Source: Styela clava (Eukaryota > Chordata > Ascidiacea > Stolidobranchia > Styelidae). From it: 64,000 bases of DNA. The notes under the pieces are model-generated. The model saw only the letters and a program-made list of their open reading frames with translations. It was not told where the DNA came from and ran no database searches. The translations under genes and the position numbers were made by a program. The DNA lies in contig NC_135252.1 of the NCBI RefSeq assembly GCF_964204865.1, forward strand, positions 5,291,383 through 5,355,382. The letters run 5' to 3'. Positions 1-14,242 of this stretch are shown one piece after another; position 1 is the first letter of the stretch, and each line of letters opens with the position of its first letter.

Positions 1-642
1 TGAATCCTTCAACACTGACTTGTAATTTCTGTTGAGATCACGACCAGCTAGTGAACATCTTAAAGAATATTTAATAAAAATGATTAAAATTTAGGGCGGC
101 ACAAAATACCAATCAAAACATCAAACTAGAGGATAGAGGAATCTCATTAAATTATGTCTGCTTCACAAATGTTGTAGGCATTGAAAAACAAATAAAAGTT
201 ATAGTATAGTCATTGTACTTCATTATTCAATTACGGATGGTTAGTTCAATTTCAAATACACAAAAATCGATACCACTTGTATTTGATCTCACTTGCTCAA
301 CATAATCTCAATCGGATACAAAAGTGGCACCAATCGTGGTGCCAATTTGGTATTTGTTTAATCAAATGAAAACATTCTCATAGAATTCAGTGCCTAACTC
401 TGTCATCATTGAGATAGGTTGATACTAAAATCACTGAGATCACACAACCGCTGGAGTCGCATACCAAAGTGGCACCCAAATATTTATAAATCTACTTATA
501 TAACAAGACCAGCATTAAAAAAATACTAAGTTCTGTTATGACTTCGAATCCATTTTATTATTAATGTTTTATCTTATAGATTTGTACAACATAGAATAAT
601 ATTAAAATGAAAAAACATGAATAAAAGTTAGTTTGCACATAC

Positions 643-3600
643 CTGTAGTTTCCAACAATCACTCCATCTGGGTTCAACATTGGAACAATTTTAAAAATAA
701 AATTGTTTCGGAGCAGCTGAATGAAAAACACATTTCAGTGAAAATAAGTTAAGAATATACATTATTAAATCTACATTTAAAAGTATTATTCATGCTTTCC
801 TATAGAAACAAATTGGCAGGAAAAAAGAAGTCACACCCATAATTCTGTTGCACATGAATGTGTTTACACTTACATTGTAAATGTGTTGTATGCATTTCAT
901 TTTAGTGTTAAGGTACTTTGGTCTTGTTTAAACAAGCACAGAAGTAAGTACACACAAAAAAAGTTGAGACATTTGGTAAGAATTGGTTTTTACTGATAAT
1001 AGAAAAAGGGGCGCTCCAGAAGTATGTGTAGCAATATGAAAGTACGGTAACTAACTTTGTTCGCACACTTTACATCAAGTTATGTATAGGGAGTATTCCC
1101 TTGGCTAACACAAACAGTTCCCGAACGAAATAGAACTAAAATGAGGAAAATCGGAATAAAATTATGGTCTAACCCTAACCTGGTACACATACTACGGGAG
1201 TACGTAAAATCATGCATATCATAATGCTAACGCTAATCTATATATCGAAACTAACCTTAGCATCAGCTGAATTTCCAGACAAAAAATCAAGAAATCCTTT
1301 CATCATCCACGATGAATTAGTTTCACCAGGATGAACTCGTGCTGTGATTACAACTGCTTTCTTCATTCGAGCAATTTCTGGATTTCGAGATGGTGACGTT
1401 ATGGTGAGAATATACACAAGATTGCCTGAAAGAATACAATATGACAATAATAAAAGACAATCTTGGCAATCACGACTGAAATTCTGCTTGAAAGAAAAAC
1501 AGCTCAATGTCCTGCCCTAGGTAGATAAACCAAAGATTTGTTACAATTCCTCATATCAATGCTTGAAATGACCAGCATGTCATGCGAAAATTAATTTAAA
1601 ATATTAATCCTGATTCTTCTGAAGAATATTGAATATAATATATACCAGCTAGTGTCCTGCACAGAACCCTTTGTTTGCAGAATCGTGATCGAACTGGATC
1701 GTTGGCAAGTTTCAGAAGATATTCCTGTTTTAAAAAAACTTTAAATTTAGCAATATCCAAGCATCAAAAGATGGTCAAATATCATCCAAGTCTAACAATA
1801 AAACATCTACACATTTTTTGTAAAAAAAAAAATGGGACCTGTAGTGACCTGAAGTTTCAAAATTTACCAATCCTGACATTTGACCTGGCTGAGAGTGTTT
1901 TAATTTGAAAGTCATTCTTTGAGTCGCACTGCTTTAAAATACTCAGATCTTATTTGAGCTAATAAAACCCTACGCATGCACTTGTTTATTTATGTGTTAT
2001 GCTCTTCACAAGGACTACAATAAAAGCACAAGGTATTTTTCAAAGTATTTGTCAACAACAAATTTACATCATTCTCTTCATCTTTCATTTAATTCAAATA
2101 CATTTAATGGTAAGTCTTATTTTCCTCATATAAAAAAACAAAAAAGTAATTTCTTTCAATCATGCAACACACACCTGTAAATCTGTGTAGGTGTAAGGAT
2201 AACAGTGAGCAAAATAACAAGTATCTCCTTTGTGTGGAAATTGTATCGTCCATGTCAATGAATAATACGTTCTACCCGACATAGTCCCTAAGTTATTTCT
2301 ATAATATCGAATATCATTTCCAGCTCGGGTCCATCCAATCTAAAAAATAAACAAATCAACTAAAAGGTTCCTGTGACGTGAAAGGACATGCTATTATATC
2401 CTGAAGTGAAAAAAATGGTCAAGCTAACTAGCAAAATGTCCCAAATATAGTGAATGTAGCTATAACTGACCAAAGACTACTTGAAGCACTGTAAATCACA
2501 ACCACAAAGTACATAAAAGCGACTAGTTTGAACTCAACCATTGACCAGTTGACCGCAATTGATATGTTGACTACCACCATATGGCAGGATAACTATTAGG
2601 TATACCTTTAGTGATGTGCATGTATATTCAATGCTTCATAATGTATATTTATTATTATTTGTGCCTAAAATATTTTGATTGAATTTGCATGTTTTGGAAG
2701 ATGGTCAGTCAGTTAGTTAAAATCTAAATATTTTACAATCTTTTCAGTGTCAAATATCTAATAACACAATAAATCTTTACGGAATATTTCAATTACAAGA
2801 ATTTTACATAAAACAAAATTTTACTAAATATAGATTCAAACAATGTATTTGATCAAATTTTAATTTCAACAGCTTCCTAATAACTTAATTACAGCATATA
2901 AAAATATTATATAAATTGAATTATATTGTGTTATTTTAAAAGTGTATAATGACAAGACGATATCTTCACCTTGCTTTTCTTTGCATTCATATCGGAATAA
3001 AACAAAGGCTTCATTCCATTGTTATACAAACTTGATGGTTTCATCAAATTTACAATTGTAAATCTGTAAGTTTCACCAGGTACCATGTTTTTCACCCTGA
3101 GAACATAAATAAAATAAACTCATAGATACGTTCATTAAGAACAAAAGTAATAAAACATTGTCTAACTTTACAGCCATTTACATGTTTAAATTGATTTCAT
3201 CACAACCGTATTATTGAAATAAGAACTCATTTGCCAAGTTGGTTATAAAACTGACAGGATCTACCGTAAATTTATTTTAACACAAAAAGTAACTCAAGTT
3301 GCAACTTTAAGGCAAGTGAAATCATTTTCTAACTTGTCGAACAAAATATACAGCTTTCAATTAAGTTCATGATTTCTCATATCATTCTACAATAACATCA
3401 TTATATAGCTCACCTGAAGAAAAACCATTGAGTATGTCTGTCAGTATAAAGATCAGGTCGAAGTGTGAGTTCGTAGTCATAATTATTTCTGCAAATAAAC
3501 ATTGAGTAAGATGTGTGCTTATATAAATAAGAGCAAACTTTCATACAAAAAAGTAGTTTTTTGATACAAAAGGAAACAAAAGTGTATTGGGAAACAAAGT

Positions 3601-6600
3601 AGCATTGGATAAAATATAAAAAATAATATACTCTTAAATGAAAAAAAAATCCATTGTACATTTCTTATATTGAAGCACGCATTTCTTGTATTAATGCATG
3701 TATCTATGTTTTTCAATATTTTCACTTCATATAAAAACGGCGGATAATAATGGATTATGTGAAAAAGGTTCTAGCAAAATTGGCAGCAGGAAATATCGAC
3801 GTAGAAAATCACGTCGCAGGAAATTTCACAGCATAGGAAAAATCGCCACATGAAAAAACGCTGAAAGAGCATTTTGCTGTAGAACAAGTATTTGTGATTT
3901 GTAAAACAATTACCTAAGTTTTTGAAGTTACCTTTTCATTTAAAAAAGATTCTTTATTTAAGAGCATACCCTAACCCTATAAACCTAACTGTTTTTATCA
4001 CAAATACTTGTTTCACAGCAAAATGCTATTTCGGCCAGTTTTCATGCTATTGAAAATACTTGTTTTACAGCAATTTTTCATGCGACGAATTTTCTTATGC
4101 TGCGAAATTTCCTGCGACTAGATTTCCTGTGGCTAGATTTCCTACGACGAATTTTTCGGACACGGTAAGATAATTATTTATAAGATAACTTCTCTAACAT
4201 TTTAACAACTTTCAGCAAATTTCCACACTCGAATCTTGACTCAAATTCCAGAGTAAAGTTTCCTTCATCAATTGATTCTCTAGGCGTCAGACTTATATCG
4301 CGCATAGCTAGTCGACAGCCAGCGACCCTTGACCTCATAAAATAAACATCTCGACCAGGATCATTCAAATATATAATCTGAAAAAATAAATGACAATAAA
4401 AACAATGACTTAAGATACTTCACTATAATTTTTTTTTTAAATTTACTCAAAGAAAGATCATGAAAACTCACTCAGATATTTTTTCTTGTAGAATAAGTAA
4501 TCAATGCAAGGTAACGAAAACTCACTCAAAAAGTATTTTTTGAAGAATATTTGCTCAAAGCAAGGTCACGAAAACTCACTCAGAAATTTTTTTGAAGAAT
4601 ATTTGCTCAAAGCAAGGTAACGAAAACTCACTCAGAAATTTTTTTGAAGAATATTTGCTCAAAGAAAAGTCACGAAAACTCACTCAGAAATTGTTTTTTG
4701 AAGAATATTTGCTCAAAGCAAGGTAACGAAAACTCACTCAGAAATTGTTTTTTGAAGAATATTTGCTCAAAGCAAGGTAACGAAAACTCATTCAGAAATT
4801 GTTTTTTGAAGAATATTTGCTCAAAGCAAGGTAATGAAAACTCACTCAGAAATTGTTTTTTGAGAAATATTTGCTCAAAGCGAAGTAACGAAAACTCATT
4901 CAGAAATTGTTTTTTGAAGAATATTTGCTCAAAGCAAGGTAACGAAAACCCACTCAGAAAAAAAGAGAATGATATCCGAGTAATCTATGTGCAACCACTA
5001 AAATAATTTACCAACACTAAGTACCATATGTTTACAGATTACCATATGTTCCGAATAAGCATACTTATCAACAGCATATTTGTTTTACCTCTCCGTTTGG
5101 AGTGCCTCGAACAGCAGGAGTTGACTCTTTTCCGGTTGGAATATAAAAAGGATCAGGGACTGGTGGTATATATTCAATGAAATGTACTGATGAACAAACA
5201 ACTTGCATATGGGACGGCCATCTAGGTAAAGATAAATTCCAAGTCATATGAAGAAAACAAGATAATAAAAAGACTCAATAAACACAGCTATCACATTTGG
5301 ATCTTTAAATAATCTCTGGCATATGGAAACCACTTGTGATTTAATGTAGCATTAATTTGAAGCACATTTAGATATGGAAAAGGGGAAAAAATATCAAAAC
5401 AAATATTTGTTATTCTGTATATTTGTAAAAAATACTACTAAATAGATATACTGATACTGTTTCAATACTGATACTGAATATGACGCTTCATCAGTATGTG
5501 TAACAATATGGAGGTAATTAATTTTGTTCGCCTACTTTTTACATCAAGTTGTGTGACGAGATGTAAGTCTATGAAAAGGGGGTATTTTCACTTGGCTAAC
5601 ACAAACAGTCCCCGAACTGGCAATAGAACTAAAATAAGAAAAAAACGGAATAAAATTATGGCCCAACACTAATCTGGTACACATACTACAGGAACACTTA
5701 GATCATATACATTTTATGTCAATACTTTTATACTTGGTAAAACTTTTACAGAATAAAAGAGAGATAACCATACGCTTGAAGCCGAAACATAATTTACGTA
5801 ATAAACATTCCCTGACTAAGTTCAGAAATTATAACATTGGTAAAAAAAATAAACTTGGAATTAAATAAACGTGGTTTTGCTACCTTGTAGCTTGTTGTGG
5901 TCCAGCCTCTTTTGTTAAAGCATATAAATTCCTTGGTTCTCTTAGTTTAGGTATTTTCTTCCCAGCTTGATAATGAAAAACGAGCTGTGTTGTTCTGGTT
6001 AATAAATCATCTGCTGGTTGCCCTTCACCAAAAACTAAAAAATGTAAAGTTTCATAAAATATAAAAGTGAGATCAATCTGTAAAAATATATTTTTAATCA
6101 TGAATAAAGTCTGTCCACACCAACAATATACCGGAGAATAGTATTGGTCATCCCTACTCACAATATCGCGAGGTAATTTTATGTAATAAACAAGCAGATG
6201 GTAATAACTCATTCATACAACGAAAAAGTTCCGAATTTCAAGTAAACATTTTTGGTGCATAAGTATTTATTTATATTGAAGCAATAGATATATATTCAGC
6301 ACTTGAACACATATTCAATACTAGGTGATATAAAAAAACCTACATTGGCCTAAATTAGGGTCCACTGCTGCATTTTTGTGAGCTGAAAGATGTCCCCTTT
6401 TTCGCAATTGTTCGTCATCCACAGATAAGTTCTGCATTCCACTGAGACGTAAATCGTAATTTCGATGCCAATTTTCTAAACCATCATAATTATTCCTATA
6501 AGATGCATTACGGCCTGTCAAAAAATAAGTGTATACAGTGAAAGATTTAGGTTTTTCAAAATATAGTACTTGTTAGGTATCAGTGCATACTTATACAGCG

Positions 6601-9600
6601 CCTTGTTTTGAGCAAAAAGCATTTGTACCGGCTATATAAAAAAGAGTGTCTATTTCCTATATTTTTTAAGCTTATGCATAATTAAATAATTTGAAAAATT
6701 TATCCCTGCTAGAAATAATTTACAAATAAATAAGTTTTAAATGATATTTCAAATTGAAAGTCAACAATATCGTTAACATTGAAAAGATGATATTTCAAAT
6801 AATCTAATCAATACCTTGCGACTAATACGATTCATGACGAATACAAAAACGTAGTCAAAAAATTTGAATAATTCAATAGATACTTGTGTATGTATTCATA
6901 TGGTATAACAAAGCATTTTTGTTAAACACCTTGTTATTTGGGACAAACTCAATTTGTTGCATTTTTTCCATTTTATTTCGAAACATTGTTACATCCCCAA
7001 ATCAGTATTATTTCAAGCTGTATCATACTGAATATATTAGTTTAGATCATATTTAGAGCGATAACCAATTATCCAAATTAATGAATCCCTTATTTGAAAA
7101 TGGTTTAATCAAAATAACTACTGCTATGTCTGCATAAACTAATCTGCCTACATGAAATGATGAATTGGTGTAAATAAGCAATAAAATCTCTCAAAGTCAA
7201 ATATTCATTACACAACAATTAAATTAACTAGATCCTTCTCATGATGATCTTTTATTATGAATCCCGAAAATATGTCCCTTCTTGTCTAAATATCTACCTA
7301 AGTTTGAGTTAATCATGTTGGTTGGTCACTGGGCAATGATAACTGACAGTCCTGTCTGACAGACAGACAGCCTGATTGCGATGAAATTTAGCTTTGGCAC
7401 GATACTTATCGTTTTCCGCATTTACTTTTGTAACACTGTATATATTGTTCATAAAATGTAACTTTTTACGTCACACTTAGATGGCCCGCCAGTCTAGGTG
7501 GGCAAAATTTTTTGCCCCTGGTCCAGAAACCTTGTCCATCTCTGATCTACACCATTCATTGCATTCAAGCAACATCAGGTGAACAATGAAAACTGTAGCT
7601 GTAGTAATAGTAACTACATGGCAAGTTTGTTACAAGAGGATAAACTGTGTAACAATCAACTTAAACATTAATCTTACATTAAAGCATTATATATCTCATT
7701 AAATGACAAATTCTGAATCTTGATATTTCCTAACCTTTTTAACTAACTCACGACTACAGAATATGACAGAATGGAAATAAAACTAGTCGTTAGTTTCTTC
7801 ATTCCGGATTGTTAAATCCAATGTTTCTATATCTCACATAACAATTATCTAACAAGAATTTCTAACACACAGAACACAGTCAAACAGAACTTTTACAACA
7901 AATGTAATTATACTTTGTTATGTGAACAGCATGTAAGCAATTGTATGAAAGGAGACAATAGATGAAGACAATTGTTATTTTAGAGTACCGCCACTCAATA
8001 GCTAGCTACACAGTATTACTTTAAACAACTGACACACGCAGAAGCTTCTCAAGACGTAAGCTGAATAATCACTACATCTCTCTTCAGTGCTTGATAATCA
8101 TTACTACAGACAGATGTCAGATTGTATAGTTAATGAAATTGAAGCATTTAATAAATGGCCAGGAGTATGCTTGAAATAACATAAATAAGATTATTTATGT
8201 ATTGGTTGGAGCTATACCATACATCTGCAACTTTGTAGACTACTAAAATGGTTATCCACTTGATAAAAGTGAAAAATGAACTGTATTTACACAGTAAAAA
8301 TCCTCCTAAATAAATATTTCAAAATATATGTGCATAGAATTAAGATTTACCCAATGGATTAACAATAATTCCTAAACCTAATCAATCTCGGCCTACTTGA
8401 AATATGATTAATTATGACTCCTATTTTCGAAAATAAAGTTATGGTTTTGATGGACAAAACACCTGTCCCTACAAATAAACAGTATTCTCTACACCAGTGG
8501 TTCTCAAACTTTTTAGAGTTGGGACCCACTATCTATTACTACAGCTTATGGTGACCCATCTCGTGATTTTCTACAATGTAATTTTATTTTTGATAAATGA
8601 ACACAAACGACCTCTTCCAAAAAAAAAAACATAGTGTTCTTCTTCAAAAGAAAATAAATCTAAATCCTGTCTAAATTTCGGGGGAAACACGGTAAGAAGT
8701 GCTTACAGTGTATAGAATTGCTATGCGTAAAAAAGCCACAGGGTCATTCTTTGTGTAGCAAATTTTTGTTCCTTTGAGAAGATCATAAAAAGAAAACTTT
8801 CACAGATTAGAATTTAAATTCAATTTATTTTTTTTTGTTTTTTTGAAGATTTACGTATTCAAGTCGCCACCGATCCTAATAACCAGTATAATTAACCAAA
8901 GCTTTTTACATCTTTTCACGACCCACTAAGATTCCTTTTGCGGCCCATTGTTTGGAACCGCTGCTCTACAGTATCCAATTCAAGAGTCCTGCTGCACACT
9001 AACACAAATATATTTCTGTAACGTTTCGTCCGACCAAAGTCAGACTTCTTCAGACAAGCAGTTTACAACAATGGTGTCTACAGTGCTATTATAAGAAATC
9101 CAATAACCACAAAACTTGTTTCGAGATTTTCTCTCTAACCAATTAAAAAATCTTTTTGTGAATCACCACACGACATCATCTCAAGAAAACCAAGAGAGTT
9201 CACTTAAGAGTTCAAGATGCCACTGAAAAAGTATTTTCCACTGACATGTATGGGAAAAATTCAACGAACAATTCAAGTATCTCTTGACACCACTCCAGGT
9301 ATCTTAGTAATAGGTGTGAATAACTGATAACAATGACTAATTCACATCATAGGTAGGCAAATATGACGAAAGACTTTCTTTTCATTAAGTTCAAATATTT
9401 GTGCTTAACAAATAACTAGTAATGTTTTTCATTTGTGACAATATTCGTGGTGCATCACAATCTAGTCAGTATACCTGGTATGGTGGTTGTTTCCTAACTA
9501 GCAACATATGTAGTGCTATTCGAAATAATCGCATAATCGAAATAAAAAAGAATTTCCTCGCCAAACGCTAAATTCTTCAGTGGGGGTGTTATATAAAGCT

Positions 9601-12578
9601 CTTCTTTTTCAGATAACCTTACTCAAAATAATATGACTTGTATTGGTTTGATAGCGGAACATCCCTGATTGCTAAAAAATATTTGTTTTCTAAGTTATCA
9701 CATGCCAGGTCCTAGAGCTTTCCAGGAGGTCTTTTTAGTAGATATTTGAGAGGGTCTCCGACCCCTCATGTTGTTTGAGTTTATTTTTTATAGTATTGTT
9801 TAGAAAAAAAAAACGAAACCCATAAATTTTTTAAATACATCTACAAAAATGAAAAAAAAAATATTTTATTTTGTTTGAGCTTGAACTTCTGTTTGTGTAT
9901 AAATATAAAAAAAATTTCAAAAAATTTCAGAAATTTAGGATGCTCATACAAAAGTCATGTTCTGTCCAGGACATGTTCCAAATTACATCAGAGACAGGCA
10001 TCCATTACACAAAATTGTCAATCACCCGCTTGGTTTTCTGCTGGAGCGCGCTTCCTGCTGTCAGGACATGTCAATAGCAACAATAATGTTTATTGGGAGT
10101 TTGGGACGCAGCAGCTCAGAAAGATATTTAACATAAATTGTTACACCCAGTAAAATGCATGGTATGGGTAAACATTTCCATACATGCCGTAATCGGTCCT
10201 TAAATAATTAGTGCAACTGCAGCAAAAAACTAAAAAATCCCCATACAGGAGTGTGTGCGGGTGATTGACAAATTGGCCCAACAGATGCAAGTCCGTTACT
10301 AATGTTGAGGTAGTAATTAGGATCATATTCAAGATCCTCTTATAATACTTGAAGTTTAAAATTTTCGATGAAAACTTTATAATTTACAAAAAAAATAGTG
10401 TTTACGATTATTTCTGTTATCATATTCAGTTTTTCAATGTGATAAAAAGCTATTCGTGTTACCAATAATCTAACCCTGACATGGGCAAACTACAGCCCGC
10501 AAGCTAAATTTGGCTCATTGGATAATTTAATCTTGCCCACCTGATGCTGCCATAACCAAACTAAAACCAATTTTAATGGTTTAGCTGAAATATAGCTCAA
10601 GGAATTAGTCAGAAATGTAACCCAGATCTTTAGCAATAAAAAAACCTCAGACAAGAGAATAAAGCATACCAGTAAAGTAGCCATAATGTTGCAAATGTCT
10701 TCGCATGAAGTTGTCGTAAGGATCCTGAAAATAAATATAATGAATTTCTGAAGTATATACGGTAGTTCCACTATGAATAAATACATATAATATAGAATCA
10801 ATGAATATTATGTAAAAAAAAAGATAAATTAGTTCATAGTAGAAAAAAATTAAATTACTGGAACAAATCGGGCTGTAAGTATAAACTCTTTAACAGTCTT
10901 CTATAAAAGTTCTATTAGTATATCTCTGTACTTTATTTAGACCAGTTTGTTCCAATTGTCTTTACTCGACTGTTTCTCTTTCTTTAACTTTTTGAAATTA
11001 TACGTAAAAATTTATATCAACCCCTACTTTGTTGCTAAACTTTGAAAAGTCTCAAGTTTCTCTTTGTGTCCATTTTTTTTTACTTTCTAATTTTTATTTT
11101 AACTCGTTTTGAATCTTGGTGTCGCATATTTTTGAAGACCAGATCTGGTCCTTCGCGACCTCCTGTCAATTGCGATAAAATCTGGTATTCTAATGTATAA
11201 TAATATGTGTTTGCCTGACTAAATTATCTGTGATTCTTCCCATGATGAAATAAACTTTTTGTCTACTGTCTTTCTGTCACTTTCCAAATCTTGAACATAG
11301 GCTCTAAATCCTTTTTCTCAAACATATCAGTAATTTATGAATATTTCTTACCAAACACAATCTAAATCATCTATATTCTACAAAGTTTCTTTTACTATAA
11401 CTAGTATATAAATATATTGTCACTCACTCCTCCCTGAATTTCCTCAACACATTCGATATCACCGTCATAATCGCGTGTCTCAGGATACCATCCTGCTCTT
11501 GGCTTGTACATCCAACTATATCTGTTCTATCAAATACCATAAACAATAACATATAATAGGAGAAGAGTTTAAGCTGAATATATAATAACATAAACATGGC
11601 CTGCACTTGAGCACTGGATTATTACTCATGGTAAACTATATGGCAGATTCGAATGATATTTCACAATTACAGACATACTCGAGGGTTTATCAAAATATGT
11701 ATCCCAAAGAAAATATGAAATTTGAAATATATTTCTATTACGCCATATTTTATAAAAAAAAAGTGGCACCGTCAGACAACAATAAAGAGAAATTCGAAAA
11801 AGAACTGCATTGACAATTTTCACGTTAAACTATTTTATGTCATTCAATAGATTAATGCTTGATATAGCGCGCTGCTATTTGCTTTCATTTTTTTTAGTGG
11901 ACCGCATGTCACCAGAAAAATTTCAAGGGGACCGTTATGCAAAATTTTTCAAAAAGTTTGAGAATCACCTTTCTAGAAGCATATTCCATTATCTACCTAC
12001 CGTATATTATTTCATATGCAAAGTGGATAATGCTAGCTTATCCCAACTCCAACCTCAGAACAAAATGGCAAGGAATTAATTGAAAACCCTGTTAAATTCC
12101 TATTTATTTTCACTCACATCTGAATAACCCAAATTTCATCTGATTTTTTGACTTAATTTGAAAATTTTTTAATATAATTATATCTTACTGACACATATCC
12201 TTCAGTGCCGCATTATTAATACATTCCCAATTAGAGCATCATATGCACACCACAAAATAGGAAAGAAAGCTGTGGTTCTGCTATAAAAAAGCTGGAAGTC
12301 AGTGACTTACTAGGTGTCATATATACCACAGTATCATATTGTTAAACACTTAAATTACCACATAGACAGGAGTATGAATCATATGAATAGGCCTTAGTCT
12401 GTCCCAAAAAATAAAAAAAAATATAATATAACAATAATGTTACCTGTGCATCTAACTCATTTTTGTCTTCAACGTCATCCAGAATGACATTTGGATCTTC
12501 ATCATCATCCAATATATCTTCATCATCCAGAATCACACTACTGGAAAGTTCATTCATTTCAAGACCTTTGTCCTCCAT
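643..12578 (-). CDS. AGBL2: Cytosolic carboxypeptidase, CCP2/3 (AGBL2/AGBL3) type; 5' part, runs off left edge
   Basis: Coding exons in transcript order: 12578-12444, 11526-11428, 10724-10670, 6514-6344, 6034-5884, 5221-5089, 4377-4190, 3488-3414, 3096-2970, 2339-2175, 1724-1646, 1425-1256, 716-643. All have GT/AG borders and their phases join to 540 codons plus 2 nt. The family consists of M14 zinc carboxypeptidases that remove C-terminal glutamates from tubulin, mostly in cilia and centrioles. Visible signs: an acidic N terminus ([16 protein letters not shown]), [17 protein letters not shown], the CCP N-domain with [14 protein letters not shown] and [20 protein letters not shown], then the zinc motif [14 protein letters not shown] (His and Glu ligands) and [14 protein letters not shown]. 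The third zinc ligand and catalytic Glu lie beyond the window. [17 protein letters not shown] resembles AGBL2 more than AGBL3, but the gene may predate that split. The 4190 donor (gttatc) is weak but forced by phase. ATG 12578 was chosen because an acceptor lies 11 nt upstream, which implies a 5'UTR exon further right. Confidence 0.93.
1010..1204. mobile_element. MITE copy 1 (TIR element, about 200 bp)
   Basis: The ends form a terminal inverted repeat: left gcgctccagaagtatgtgt, right acacatactacgggagtac. The interior contains a motif shared by all copies (ggaaaatcggaataaaatta, then a taaccctaacc run). The copy sits in an AGBL2-like intron. Related copies are at 5482, 51574, 55735 and 59641, and a larger relative is at 14243. 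No coding capacity. Confidence 0.75.
3785..4160. mobile_element. Fold-back element in AGBL2-like intron
   Basis: Two long imperfect inverted arms: left about 3785-3900 (gtcgcaggaaatttcacagc), right about 4000-4160 (gctgcgaaatttcctgcgac). They flank a short AT-rich centre containing aaccctataaacctaac. Within the arms, motifs such as agcaaaatgct and acaagtatttgtga also pair. No ORF. Probably a non-autonomous fold-back/MITE insertion; no target-site duplication was resolved. Confidence 0.65.
4446..4956. repeat. 54-bp minisatellite, about 9-10 copies
   Basis: Tandem array built on a 54-bp unit with the core caaggtaacgaaaactcact followed by cagaaattgttttttgaaga. The left copies are the most diverged and the right ones nearly identical. 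It lies in the AGBL2-like intron between exons 5221-5089 and 4377-4190. Because 54 is a multiple of three, it leaves a long plus-strand open frame (4644-5006) repeating [19 protein letters not shown] treat that ORF as a by-product. Confidence 0.9.
5482..5700. mobile_element. MITE copy 2
   Basis: Same family as the element at 1010. The left end has decayed (gacgcttcatcagtatgtgt) and the right end is intact (acacatactacaggaacac). The interior motif cacttggctaacacaaacag is shared with copies 1, 4 and 5. Located in an AGBL2-like intron. Confidence 0.7.
8495..8963. mobile_element. hAT-like non-autonomous element with 8-bp TSD
   Basis: The ends are cagtggttctcaaact and gtttggaaccgctg, a terminal inverted repeat of the common hAT type. 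It is flanked by ctctacac (8487-8494) and ctctacag (8964-8971), which match at seven of eight positions as expected for a hAT target-site duplication. No transposase ORF is inside. It sits in the 4.1-kb AGBL2-like intron (6515-10669), whose remainder holds only AT-rich, featureless sequence and short inverted-repeat traces near 10012-10274. Confidence 0.75.
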
Positions 12579-12589
12579 CACAGTGTTGT

Positions 12590-14242
12590 CTGATAATGAA
12601 TATAACACAAGTTTAATGTTTCACACAGTGAAAGTGATTTTGAGTAAAATAGCAATGGTGTCAATGTCAAATCATGAGACAAATCCAGCCCATAATTCAG
12701 AAATCACATTTGAAACATTGGCAAAATGGAAATTAGGCTATTGAAAAATGTGAAAGTGCAGGTGAACACGAAAGAAATCTTTAAACAATTGGACTGTTTG
12801 AATTCGCTTTTCCTATAGTTGAGTATAAGACAAGAAGTCGTCAGCTAATGATAACCTGATTTCTTCTTCTTCGAGTCACAGATCACTAGTTCACAAAACG
12901 TTCAAGTTATTGGACAAGTAATGATTCATATCGAGCTACTTTCCATATTTCAAGTCGATTCATTCAATTTTTATAATAATTTTTTTATAATAATTAATTT
13001 CTCCGAAATCATATAGCTAACGTTAGACGTAAGCAAAAATGTGAGTCAAATTATTCCACCAATCATATTTATGCATTTAGGTTCTGCTTACCTAAACCTG
13101 AAATAACATTACATTCCCCCTTCTTGTATGGCTGTGGATGATGTGGTATGGCTGATGTAATATATTGATGGGTGAATTTTAACAGGCGAGAGACTTTAAA
13201 GCAATAAAATAAAAAAACATCAGACAAAACAAAACATCAAACCTATTCAACTCAATGCTTTGATTTATCATAAAAGAGTTTGTTTACCTGGCTTGCTAGA
13301 CTATTCCAAAGATTGCTTAAATATCTGGAGATAGTGAATTGCAAATTACTTGTATGAAAAACCCAGCATTGGAAACAAAAAAGTGTACATTTTATTGTAA
13401 TAGAAATCAAAAAAATTATTCCTAACCTCTGAACAAATAGTAAATGATTAATTCATCAGCATGTCAGCGACGTCCAACTTGTATAAGCCAGTTAAATAAA
13501 ATTCAGAACCAGTAGATAGATACAGAGATACATTTCAATAGACCTTTGAAGCAATCAGAATCATGAATCAAACGTTGTAGCTTAGCAACGAGAAAATCTG
13601 CCCAATATCGCCATCTTCCGTCAATCTTTTCGAACCTGAAGGATGTTTCCACGCGCATCGATTTTCTCGTTTAGGTCCGTAACAATTACAAATCAGCGAT
13701 AAGTTCACAATGACATAACAATTGACATTTACGTCGCTGCTCAGACAGATATTCAAGCGTTGTGGTTGTGAACATTGCCTCGTTTTCGTGGTTTCATGTA
13801 TTATTTGTCAGATTTCAAGTAGTTGTATAACAAATACCTCAATTGTCGTTATGTCTTTCGAGGAGCTTTAGTTTAGTTGCAGTAATTAAAAATTAACATC
13901 ACAATCTCTGCGATAGACTAGCGCGAAATTAGGTATCGGTACCTGTACGGCGTACGCGGAACGTTATTTAATGTTTTAAATAAAAACGACAGTTTTGAAA
14001 ATTTAAGCAAGCTTGTGAGCGCTAACTCTCTAAAACGCTCTCAAGATTAGCGTAAGCGTTGAATATTTTGCAATGGTAAAGTATAATAGCAATATTTAAG
14101 GGGTCGCGGGTCGAAGAAACATCCATAGATCGTTAGTAATCATAAATTCATTTCTAGCTAAATTGAATTAATAATCCACAAGCGTTCCTTCGAAATTGAG
14201 GTTCAGTTTATTTATTTTCTGTATTTGGTACTTTAAATTTTC
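12590..14242. other. Upstream region of the AGBL2-like gene, no gene found
   Basis: About 1.65 kb right of the first recognised AGBL2-like exon. It should contain the 5'UTR exon(s) and promoter of that gene, but I could not place a transcription start. Only short ORFs with no family likeness occur. No TATA or CRE element comparable to those of the array genes was seen. Confidence 0.4.

Noticed and set aside
1150-1180. taaccctaacc runs as interstitial telomere sequence
   Set aside because: Only one or two hexamers and always inside the MITE family interior, so they belong to the element.
4644-5006. 120-codon plus-strand repeat ORF as a gene
   Set aside because: Explained by the 54-bp minisatellite inside a minus-strand intron; no promoter or splice context.
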